Shown piece after piece: positions 44,180 to 54,298 of a stretch of 64,000 nt of DNA. A program made the translations under genes and the position numbers. The notes beneath the pieces were generated by a model, which had not been told where the DNA came from, did no database searches, and saw only the letters and a program-made list of their open reading frames with translations. Positions within the stretch are counted from its first letter, which is position 1, and the number at the start of each line of letters is the position of its first letter. The stretch covers positions 2,604,001 through 2,668,000 of the forward strand of contig OY751496.1 in assembly GCA_963565915.1 (NCBI GenBank), written 5' to 3'. Source of the DNA: Entoloma clypeatum. Lineage: Eukaryota > Basidiomycota > Agaricomycetes > Agaricales > Entolomataceae.

Positions 44180-44466
44180 TTTCGTGAACTCGTCGAGGTG
44201 AAGGCCTAGAGCACATGCGCTGAATCGAGAATGTCGCGCCGAGGATTCCTGGAATTAGCTTGGATTCCTTGTAGTAACTGCCTGTCATACGCTGCTATGA
44301 AATTACACTCTTAGATTGCTTACCCCCTTCGTGAGCGTGGGCGTTGTGTGGCTTCCCTCTCTCAGGGGGGCGAAGAGTGAACTAGTGCTCCGCATTGATG
44401 AAATCTCAGTAATGTACATCATCGATTTCCTTACAGCGAGATAAACCCCCGCGTTCCTACTAGTAA
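44180..44466. other. Intergenic region
   Basis: Convergent 3' ends of the lectin and the repeat-protein gene; no ORF or repeat noticed. Confidence 0.6.
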
Positions 44467-45994
44467 TTAGTACTCGTCGTAGTCACCGTAATACCCCCTC
44501 GCGATGATCTCCATGATCTCCTCGACGCCCAATTCCCTCCTTGTCGGCGGCGTGGTCTTCTTGGGTGGAGTCGCAGTGCCCGTGGTCTTTCCCTGAGGGG
44601 GCTGCTGGTGAGAAGAGGACTTCTGCTGTTTAGAGCCGAAGTTGGCGTCGAGGTTGCCCAGCCCGTATTCACCCATCGCCTGCGTCCTCATCTTGCGTGC
44701 AGCCGCGAGATCAGCCTCCGCCTTCTTGTACTCTGTCTGTGCCTTGTTGTAATCGGTGTGAGAAGCGGAGAGATCCAGTTGTCCACGTTCAGCGTCGCTG
44801 AGTTTCTTTGGCTTAGCGTTGTTGGGATGGGGCTTGCCATTGGGGCTATGAGAGTTGGGTTTGGCGGAGTTGTTGGAGGTGTTGGGCTTTCCCTGCGTGT
44901 TGGTGGGGGAAGGAGTGGCAGGGGAGGTGCCTGTGGGGGTGGGCCCACGGGCGAATAGCTCGTCTTCCTCGTCAAAGAAACCACGCGCTGCGAAGGACTC
45001 GAGCATCTCCTCGACATTTAACGACCTCCTCTTTGGCTTCTGGTGGGTAGCACCCAGATTGGCGTCAAGGCCTCCGAGACCAAAGTCACCCATCGCTTGG
45101 GTCCTCATCTTGCGTGCAGCTGCGAGATCTGCCTCTGCCTTCTTGAACTCGGTCTGTGCCTTGTTATAATCGGTGCGGGAAGTGGAGAGATCCAGTTGTC
45201 CACGTTCGGCGTCGCTAAGTTTCTTTGGCTTGGTGTTGTTGGGATGGGGCTTGCCGTTGGGGTTGTGAGAGTTGGGTTTGTTGGAGTTATTGGGTTTGCC
45301 CTGGGTGTTGGTCGGGGAAGGGGCTGCAGCTGTGGTGGTGGGGGCGGTGGCGGTGGGCGCACGCGCGAAGAGGTCACCCTCCTCGTCAAAGAAACCGCGC
45401 GCTGCGAGGGACTCGAGGATCTCCTCCATATCTAAGGAGCGCCTCTTGGGAGTGGCGGGGTGCAAGGGGGCATGAGGGGCATTACTTGGCTTTTGGCTCG
45501 TACCTAGGTTAGAATCAAGATTCCCGAGTCCGAAGTCGCCCATCGCCTGGGTCTTCATCTTGCGGGCAGCTGCGAGGTCGGCCTCAGCGTGCTTGAACTC
45601 GGTCTGTGCCTTGCTGTAGTCGGTGCGAGACGTTGAAAGGTCTAGTTGGGTCTTCTCAGCAGCGGTGAGCTTCTTGACCGCCTTAGGATTCTTCGACTTG
45701 GGGGTCGTTGTCTTGGGAGCGGCGGCAGCATGTGGGTTAGATTGAGGGTTGGTAGTGGTCCCCTGCGAGTTGGGGATTTCCCGAGAGATGAGCTCGCCGT
45801 CGTCATCGTAGAAAAGGCTGCGAAGTTGAAGGAGATCTTCCTCGTTGCGTGCAGCAAGATCATGGTCATATCCCAACGTAGGGTAGCTATATTCAAATGA
45901 GCGATTGAAGAGGAATGTGTCAAGGTGCAACTCACGCAACGGCGGAGCTGGCAAGAGCGGCAGCAGAAACGGCAACGACAGTGGAGAAACGCAT
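44467..45994 (-). CDS. Secreted three-repeat protein with dibasic sites (Kex2-processed type)
   Basis: Exon 1 (45994-45936) encodes a signal peptide MRFSTVVAVSAAALASSAVA; a 49-base intron (45887-45935) precedes exon 2, total about 492 residues. After cleavage the mature start is YPTLGYDHDLAAR. Three units of about 110-150 residues each contain LDLSTSRTDYNKAQTEFKKA (a charged helix followed by ARKMRTQAMGDFGLG), a dibasic KRRSLDMEEILESLAARG helix, FFDEE-DLFAR, and a Pro/Asn/Thr-rich linker ending KPKKLSDAERGQ. The C-terminus is GVEEIMEIIARGYYGDYDEY. KRR/RR steps before each conserved helix suit cleavage by the Golgi protease Kex2. Function unknown; peptide release or a cell-surface role are both possible. 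Confidence 0.8.
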
Positions 45995-45999
45995 TTTTA

Positions 46000-47013
46000 T
46001 GTTCGTGTTCTAAAGATCATCATATGCATCAGCCTCGGCTTGGAGAGGAGTGAGACTGAAGACCCAACAACGTACCAAGAAGGAAAGTAAGTTTGGGAAA
46101 GATATTTGTGGATTGAGGGCTCTGCCTTTCGAAGACGAAGATGGATGACTCGTAGACCAGCTAAGAAGTGCAGAAACTCTCTCCACAGATCCCACCTTTA
46201 TATCAGCCCATGGTATGGTGTGGGCAGTGTGTGGCACTGATAATGCATCGATAATGATGGTCGCTCATCTCATCAATGGTTTGGCACAGCCCTTCGGATT
46301 TATGCATTACTTACCTCTGGTAGGGACGCAATCAAGTCGACAACCAGGGAGAAAATTAGTAGGAATGGTACCCAGATCCAGTAGTCCTGGAATGAAAGAA
46401 TAAGACGCGATTCATTACACATTTATTGCAAAATTGAGACGGGACTGCTTCAACTTGAAGACTGCTCCGAGTCGGTCGATGTTTGGATTGTGGCAGAAGG
46501 CGATCATCGCTTCCTAGCACTGCCAGTGGCTCTTGGAGCAGTTATCATCAAAATATGATCTGTTCCCATTCAAGTTTCAAGGATCAGAGTACTTCAAGCT
46601 TCAAGGTTTGGCTGTGTCTGGTGCGATGATCGATTGATCGATTATTATCGACAGACATGGTTCGCAATTCATGGCGAGCTCAGTGGTGAGGACTTGGAAA
46701 AAAATTGGTGAGAGATTCACCTATGTCGAAACCGAGGTTGAGGTTGGAAGTTGTAACATTGGATCGGAATCTACGATGGTGCACTCATCTTGAAGTCCAT
46801 CCCATGGTAGTACGTATACGAGATGCAAAGCTAGCGTAAAAGCCCCAGATGCATATGTGGGAGGGACTTGGACCAGATAAAAGGTTGACTGTGAATAAAT
46901 TCATATGCTTATTACACCTATGAAACCGATCCTCACTCGAAATTCATCTTTACAATCACATCCAGTAACACCATTTTACAAACCCACGACGGCCCACACA
47001 GTTTCCTCCAAGA
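46000..47013. other. Intergenic region upstream of the repeat-protein gene
   Basis: Contains the probable promoter of the gene starting at 45994 (on its minus-strand upstream side). No ORF with recognisable content and no transposon ends noticed. Confidence 0.5.
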
Positions 47014-48189
47014 TCAGTACTCATCGTAGTCGCCATAATATCCCCTCGCAACGATCTCCCCAACACCCAAGTCCCTCCTCATCTTATGAATGAATTTAGC
47101 TGCATTGGGGCAGTCGGTCTGACTATATTGAGCCGCCCTCATGTTCTGTGCATAGCCTGTTGGCGGTTGAGCTCGTCCTGTCCCTTTTCGTACAGCGCCT
47201 CGATGTTCTGTTCGTTTCGCACAATCATGCCCTGCGCACGAACAAAGAGCTCGTCCTGCCCAAGGAAATCAAGGGCATCAAGGGACTCCAAGATCTCCTC
47301 GATATTCAACGACCGTCGGTTAGGTGTGGCACGTCGTTTAGCGGTGTGGGCTGGCTTCTGGCTCGTCGCGGCCAGATTGGCATCAAGGTTTCCCAGCCCA
47401 AAGTCACCCATCGCCTGAGTCCTCGACTTGCGCGCCGCTGCGAGGTCCGCCTCTGCATGCTTGAACTCAGTCTGTGCGCGAAGTGGAGAGATCTAGCTGT
47501 CCACGTTCGGCGTCGCTGAGTTTCTTGGGCCTCGCAATATGAGATTAAGATTTTCCGTTGGCGTTGTCAGACTTTGTTTGGGCGGGAGAGTTGTGGGAAT
47601 TGGAGTTGGCCTGGGCGTTGGTCGGGAAGGGGCAGTGGGGGCACGGACAAAGAGGTCATCAAGGAAACCATGTGCTGCGAGGGACTCGAGGTCTCCATCA
47701 TGCCCAAGGATTGTCCCTTGGGCTGCTGGCTCGTACCACTTCATCACTTGGGTTCTCATCTTGCGGGCAGCGGCGAGATCAGCCTCTGCATGCTTGAACT
47801 CAGCATGTGCGAGAGGCGGAGAGGTCCATTTGAGTCTTCCCCGCGGCGATGGGCTTGTTAGTCACCTGAAGGTTATTGCCCTTTGGGAGGGGGAGCGGTA
47901 GGCGTATGAGGAGACTTGGCGTTGGTGGCAGTATGTTGCGAGTTGGGAGACATTTTCACTCGTGCCTTCTCACGAGATGTTGCGGAATGGGCAGTAGATT
48001 GATGATTAGATGTGGTACCTTGCGAGTTGCAGGACCTCGTCGTTGCGCGCAGCAAGGCCAAGATCGTGTCGGGAGGCTGGAGAGCTGTAATTCCGTCAGC
48101 TTTTGAAGGGAATATCAGTAGCGCAACATACGCAACGGCGGAACTGGAAGAGCGGCGGCGGAAACAGATGCTTTAGTAGAGAAATGCAT
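47014..48189 (-). pseudogene. Decayed tandem paralogue of the secreted repeat protein
   Basis: It begins MHFSTKASVSAAAL at 48189, with a frame loss within the signal peptide, and ends EIVARGYYGDYDEY at 47016, matching the neighbour's C-terminus. In between are recognisable pieces of the same unit: MGDFGLGNLDANLAATSQ, RRSLNIEEILESLDALDF, and DLESLAAHGFLDDLFVRA, lying in different frames with deletions. A diverged, non-functional duplicate, and evidence that the family expands locally. Confidence 0.75.
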
Positions 48190-49075
48190 ATCGTTTTCAC
48201 GAGTCTTCAAATTAAGGCATCGTCAGTATTGGAGAGGACCGATAGTAACTAGCGCATCAATGCATCAGAAAGAAAAGTAGTTCGATAGAAGAAAGGCTCT
48301 GCCTTGTGAAGATGGATGCGTAGGGACTCGTAGACAGCCAAGGAGTGAGATCCTGTTTGTTGTGGTAGCGTCACTTGCAGTGCCCACATCAACGTGGACG
48401 ATCAGAACGAACTGGTATAGCCCTTGCACTGCCTGGGGGACCAAGACTAACCAGGACCGAATCTGAGATTCTGAGGTGGTGAGGGAATGAGGATATGACA
48501 GCAACCTGTACGAAGAATAGTTGTTACATGCCACCGACAACATGGTGAAGGGCCTGCTCGAAATTAAGAAGTACTTGGGAATTTCTAGTATCACCCACCA
48601 GGGAGTGACCGGTCACCGCAAAACATGACAGATGAATCGATGACCCCTGATCAGCTAGCTGTGTCTGAGGCAATGCTAGATAGAGAAACAGATAGATAGA
48701 TCGCAATCAGGAGCGCCAGCAAGCACCAAATCCCTGACAGTGAGAACTGGCGTATGTGATCACTCGTGGGGTAGCATCGGCCTAAAACGCGACATCCAAG
48801 ACCTCAATCAATCCGCCCTCCAGAGAGAAGGGAGTGCAGAACCTGGCCGTGAATCTCATGGAAGTCGAGTTTTGTATGATGAGGCCAACATATCATGAAC
48901 ACATGGCGTGCTGGTCCGGAGCAAGGATGTCTGTCCCGATGAAGCTTCACTGGCTAAATGATCAAACAAAACACGTCAGCTCTCCTTCCATTCAGAGGCG
49001 AGGAGATGATAAAAATGGCGCAGCGACCGAAGATAAAATGCATTGATAGACTCCAAGCAGATTAAAGGACAAGAA
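48190..49075. other. Intergenic region
   Basis: No convincing gene or repeat seen; scattered short ORFs only. Confidence 0.5.
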
Positions 49076-50453
49076 TCACGGGCGCTGCTTCCCACTATTA
49101 TTCTTTTTTCGTTTCTTTTTCTGCGGGATAGTCGATTGAGGTAGTGCGGGTGTCCCATTGGCAGCTCCACTCTCCCCTTCGCCATCCCTGGGCCGTTTCT
49201 TCGGGGCAGGATGAGGCATAGCGTTTTCAGACACGGTCGCATTGTCCATCAACTCCGGTGGTGCTGATGGGAGTTGAGAGGTTTCTGTCATTGTTTCCGA
49301 AGGCACACTTGGTCCTTCCTGTGGCTGAGAGCCCTCCGGAATAACCAGCTTCGGCTCGGAGAAAACGGCTCGGTACGTTTGTCGAGTTTCTGTCGAGACA
49401 GAGTTCATATCGTACTGCAGGCAGCCATAGGCTACTCACGAGCTCGGAGAACCAAGGACTTCGGCGTCTTTGTCAAGGAAGCATGCGCCGCGTCTTGCGC
49501 AAGGCCCAGTATGCTGATCCTGTTTCAAACGCTCAACGCTCAGGTGGATGGGATACGAGAAGAACGACGACGCACAGATTCGCAACGTCATGCGGCGCTC
49601 GCAGGTCCCCCTCGGCGACGACCCCACCGCTAACAATCAAACTCTTCCCCTTCGTGACGCGTGTCAGCTCCCTCGCAGCAGCCCACCAATTCCGTTTTGC
49701 GCCGGCACCATTCTCGGCCCCGCCAGCGTTTGATAGGAGCGAATCGTTCTCGCCTCCCAAAGCCCCAACGTAGCCGATTTCAAACACGGCCCCATTCTTG
49801 ATTGCGGTCCGTATTAGGGTGTGTTTCAGGTAAAAGGACAGTCGGGGCAGCGTCAAGGGTAAAGAGATGATATGCGCAGTGAGAGGTGAGGGCATACTGT
49901 GTGTTAAGCAGGCAAGGGAAAATGTGGCTTGCGTGAGTGGGATGAGGCCGATTAGGTCGTAGCTGGGGAAGAGTGCAGCGTTGGCGTTCGTCTTGTGAGA
50001 ATAGCATCAGAAGTGTTGGATCGTTTACATGAGCTCGCGAGGAAATAGACTAACCAAACCGAAGCCTTTCTCGCTATCTTCATCGAGGATGATGCTCAAG
50101 CGTTTCAAGTACACAATTCCAGTTCGTTTCCGGAGCTGGCCCACGAGGCTTTCAACGGTATTGACATGGGTCTTAGGGTCCACTTTCTTGTGCACCAGCT
50201 GATTGAACGCAATAGCGGTATATCCTACTTCAGAATCACCTGTCAACAAAGAACTTGACTTGGAAGGAGAAAAGGGTCGAAACTCACAACGAACGAGTAG
50301 ATCGACACGGGCTTCAAGCGCATTTATCTGAGCAGGGGTGAATGCTGCTGCTGGCGCATAGATCGCGGGGTTTTTTCCCTTCCCTTTCTTCGAAGTTGCT
50401 GGACCCGTCGGTTGGTAGAGGTTGGGGATCGGGACGTTGAGGTCGAAGAACAT
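49076..50453 (-). CDS. RPP1: Ribonuclease P/MRP protein subunit p30 homologue
   Basis: Start MFFDLNVPIPNLYQ at 50453. Domain of the RNase P p30 family (TIM-barrel): INALEARVDLLV, VGYTAIAFNQLV, RTGIVYLKRLSIILDE, then after introns AHIISLPLTLPRLSFYLKH, GAVFEIGYVGALGG, WWAAARELTRVTKGKSLIVS, LRAPHDVANLISILGL and KTPKSLVLRA. The C-terminus is low-complexity and basic (PKKRPRDGE, PQKKKRKK), ending at 49076. At least four introns, including 49555-49500 and 49437-49392 by my splicing. The protein binds and stabilises the RNase P/MRP RNA for tRNA 5' and rRNA processing in the nucleus (family knowledge). It appears intact and is a conserved single-copy type gene. Confidence 0.88.
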
Positions 50454-50748
50454 TTGAGGGATGTGACATGTCACAAGCAAGTCACAGGATTCGTCACGCC
50501 ATCAACGTTAACGTTTGTTGCATATGTGGATGGAGACTACATAGTTGCTACAGATAATACGAGATGAGAATAATGCATTGTCCGTAGGATAAGTAAAAGT
50601 AATGCAATGTGGACAATAAGCATTTCAGAGCATCCGATATGTCTGAAGGGGTAGAAGAGAGTATGTACTACTTATCATGAAAGAAAGCAAAGGATAATAT
50701 GCAGATGGATGTAAGGAGATTGTGATCGGGTGGATTTCGCCCGCAAAT

Positions 50749-52982
50749 TTAGACGACCGATTTTTCTTGTTTTGCCGCAGCTGCTTCCTCTTCTAGGACT
50801 TTCGCGATTTTGAGATCCTAATTCACAAACTTTAAACGGATGATGATACCAAAGAAACCCGACATACAATGCAAGGCGCAAATTTGCTTCTCATCCGTAT
50901 CCGCGGCCCGTATTTGTAGAACAGGAATGGACTCGGCGCGAGGACCAGTGCTATCAGACCCAAGAGCGTACATGCCCAATTAACCCCGAACTAGAGGTAT
51001 GAAGCATCGAGAAATGTTCCGATTATACAGCTAATGATAGCTTACCTTCGTGAACATTTGGACCGTGAAAAGCGGGAACGCAGAGGCCACTGCTGAACGA
51101 ACCATGGTGTTGGCGGCGAAAGCAGATGCGGAATACATCCTATCGATAACCGCTATGAGTCACAAGACAATAAAGGGATGTGATGGAAGAGACCAACAGG
51201 TAGGTATCGACAATGTAACTCTGCGATGTGGGGAGAAAGATGAGAGGAGTGAAGAGATTGAGTTTTCATTGAAACGCACCAAAAAAGAAATGAAGGTCAA
51301 ACTGATGCTCATCCCAAGGACAATCGTGCCAAGCCCAGGAACATACCACGGGATGCTCGAGTACTCCCCGGTCCATCCAAGCCAGAATGCGCCGATGACC
51401 AGACCAGGGCCACCAATCATCGCACCGAAGAGTCTCTGCTCAGCCGGTGGAAACCCTCGCCACTTCTTAGTGAGCTCTGGATAGTGGCGGGTGAGGAGAT
51501 AATTGATGAATGCTCCGAGAGTCGTCCCAAGGCCAATACCGATGAACATAAGACCGTCTTGAGGGATGGTGAGGCCTCTTTTGACAACGTAGATGATAGG
51601 AAAGGCTTCAAAGACTACCGGACGGTGTGAGGCGAAGATACTCGTCAAAAGTCGAGGATGTACTCACGGCAGTAGAGGATGCCGTAGACGAGAGAAAGGT
51701 ATATCGTGATGAGGACCAGAACTGGCTCCATGAAGAGCATCTTGAATGGACGGCACAACGTCCGATGCGCCAAGCCTCTCAAGGACCAATCTTGCTTCTC
51801 GTGCTCTGCAAACACGGAAGATCTCGAGGGATCAGTCTTGCGAATCTTCTTCGCCTGCCAAGACAACGCTGTCAGATGAACACTCGGGAGTCATAGTTAA
51901 ACGGATAAAGACCTTTTTCAATAGAATAACCGGAGCATAGGTCTCTGGGAGGAAGATGATCGTGAAGACGGTACACACCCCAGCGAATATCATCATCACC
52001 CAGAAGACCCATCGCCAGCTTAATGAACCGGTAACGATGCTAATAAGGGGATCAGAAATAAAATGCTTCCTTTTTAGAAAGAGGGACGTACAATCCGCTG
52101 GCGATGGGACCAATTACAGGGCCGATGAAGGTAGCTGCTGTGAAGACGCTAGTCGCAGGGCCGCGACCGCCAGCAGACCATATATCCGCAATCACGCCTA
52201 CTCTTCGCATTGATTTGCAGAAATAAGAACGGTGAGAGTAAAAACGTACCTCCACAGTTCGTTAAGGGAGCGACGGCAAAGAAACCGGAAAGGAATCGTG
52301 TGATTAAAAGGGTCTCGATGTTGCGTGCGAGAGCTTGACCAAGGTGAAAGAGGGTGTAGGCAGACAACGTGATGATGAATGTAGGTCGTCGCCCGACGAG
52401 CTCGCTACCAGGCCCCCAAAACAATGGCTGAGACGATTTTAGCAGAGTGCAAAGTATATAGCACAACGGACTCACCCCAAACGTATACCCCAACAAGAAC
52501 CCTGTTGTCAAGAGATATGCAACCTCCGCGGGAACGTCAAATTGGCTTTCAATCGCTGAAAACGTTGACGTCGGGGCCGAAGAAGCAAACGTACTTGAAT
52601 GATGAGATGAGACAAAAGCCAATCGTTCATGAAGATTGAACCACACTTACACACTGACAGTCATCGCACCGCAACAGAGAGTAATGAACCACTTATAGCT
52701 ATCTGTCCAATTTTGAGGGTTTTCAGGATCTTGCGGACCATCCCAGGTGACCTTGTCAGGATCTTCTGCGTCTTCGTTTAGTGGCAGTGACAGGGAGGTG
52801 GCGGTGGTTGTGGGAGAAAAAGGGAACTTCGGTGATGGATCATCGCCGCCGTAAAATCCCAATGCAGCCTCGTCCCTGTCGATCTCTTGCTTAAGGCGCG
52901 CCTCGAGCGGGTAAGAAGCATGCAGGCCATCAGTAATTGTGGCCGTCGATGATCTCGCGGTACTGAGTGTAGCACAAGACAT
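50749..52982 (-). CDS. MFS drug:H+ antiporter, DHA1 type
   Basis: Start MSCATLSTARSSTATITDG at 52982; a cytosolic N-terminus with the typical DPENPQNWTDSYKWFIT lead into TM1. Later segments: VPAEVAYLLTTGFLLGYTFG, the loop motif GPGSELVGRRPTFI (MFS motif A, G-x-x-x-E-x-x-G-R-R), TRFLSGFF, SVFTAATFIGPVIGPIASG (motif C-like), WRWVFWVMMIFAGV, FLPETYAPVILLKK, a central loop, then PLFTVQMF and SPFLFYKYGPRIRMRSKFA, ending KIAKVLEEEAAAAKQEKSVV. About nine short introns are required. Twelve TM helices are expected. Plasma-membrane multidrug or polyamine export is the family role; the substrate cannot be read. No inactivating lesion was noticed. Confidence 0.82.
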
Positions 52983-53135
52983 GTGCGCAGACGAACTCTG
53001 GGTGAAGGTCGTTCATGCAAGAAGGCGGTATCCTTTTGTAGTGCAACAATACCATTGCACCATCCCTCGGTTATGACGAACCGGTATGCCTAGCGAGGAG
53101 GCTCAACGACTTCGTAAACGACCGATATTATTCCA

Positions 53136-53560
53136 TTAGAGAATGACAGAAACCCAGAAAATATGTACAGCCGTGTCAGCCTGGGGAGAATCAGCAGACA
53201 GGAAACACAACTCACTAAGACAACCATCTGCGGGCGCGTGCAAGCAGATCGCATTCGGTTCTTCATGAATTGACCCTCCGAAATTCTCCCGAAGATCCTG
53301 AAGACGGAAGAAAATCACAGGGAATGGGACTCAATTGACGTCTCCGGAAGATCCATCTGCCTACGCTACTCTTCCGGTTTCCAGAGGACATATGGCCACC
53401 AGGTCCAAAGTGTGCGACTCGAGGACTCCAAAATTGAATTAAACACGCGTCCTTCCGCCTCGCAGGAGGTTCGCGTCTGCAATTTGAATACGTCAGAATA
53501 AAAGCGACTCGAAGGAGCATCGAGCATCATGGAAAGCAGCCTTGAATTTGGTGAGCGACA
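53136..53560 (-). CDS. Possible small hypothetical gene
   Basis: Minus-strand frames give MSLTKFKAAFHDARCSFESL near 53560, then in another frame RREPPARRKDACLIQFW and LRENFGGSIHEEPNAICLHA with a GTGAGT donor near 53217. The pieces could be exons of a small gene divergent from the MFS transporter, but no consistent splicing was established. Unrecognised. Confidence 0.22.
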
Positions 53561-53740
53561 TCGTCTGAAAACCCGATGTCCGATTTTACTACCGTCCCAC
53601 GGCACAAGTCGGCATGCTTCCCAAAAAGAGTAATGATCTCCGTCTTCGGCTAGTTGCCGACAACCCTGACTACGCCGTCATTACAGCGATCAAAGCCGGC
53701 TATTTGCCATAGAGGCTTCTATACATAATGAAGACGGTCA

Positions 53741-53865
53741 CAGCTAAATGCGAAACTATAGGCGGTTGAAAACAAAACAATATCTATGGATGGGGTGAGG
53801 CGGCAACGAGTCCCCACCCGATGTCCCGCCTTTTTCCCAACCGCCTATCATTTCGCATTTAGCTG
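53741..53865. mobile_element. MITE-like 125-bp element with 27-bp inverted repeats
   Basis: Arms CAGCTAAATGCGAAA... (53741-53767) and its reverse complement (53839-53865) match at 25 of 27 positions, separated by 71 bases. No clear target duplication (CA on both sides). Could be a miniature transposon or a strong hairpin. Confidence 0.55.
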
Positions 53866-53880
53866 CAATCAAAATCTATC

Positions 53881-53971
53881 AAAATACACATATGGGTTCC
53901 ATACTTCTAAGTTGTCAACATAATAACATCTCCTCACCTGACTCGCCCCCCTCGAGCTAGCCCTGACTAGT
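53881..53971 (-). pseudogene. Distal part of the ORF interrupted by copia H
   Basis: Removing H and one CTAGT copy, the minus frame runs from RKDGKSLV (59888 side) into RASSRGASQ and on to NPYVYFDRF, with a possible donor GTGAGG after ASQ. This suggests H landed in an exon. Family unrecognised. Confidence 0.3.
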
Positions 53972-54241
53972 TGTAAGCGGGACCTAGAACACGTAAGGAC
54001 CGTGTAAATCCTCAGAGGGTCCAAGAGAACAACGACTCTATAATGCATACCTAGAACACGTAAGGACCGTGTAACTAGTGGTATATAAGTATACAGAGGA
54101 GTGGATGAAGACAACAATACACTTACATCCTCAGAGGGTCCAAGAGAACAACGACTGAGGATGTAAGGTATCGATTGTCGATATATATATGGAGGACGCG
54201 ATCACGTGGGCAGAGCGATGATATATGACGTATGTCCAACA
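53972..54241 (-). repeat. 3' LTR of copia H
   Basis: 270 bp. It contains two copies each of CCTAGAACACGTAAGGACCG and CCTCAGAGGGTCCAAGAGAA blocks, a TATATAAG box on the plus strand and a (TA)n tract. Confidence 0.95.
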
Positions 54242-54298
54242 CACCCCCATCAGCGCGACGGAATGAACGTGAGGGAGGAAAATATATGAGTAAGGTAG

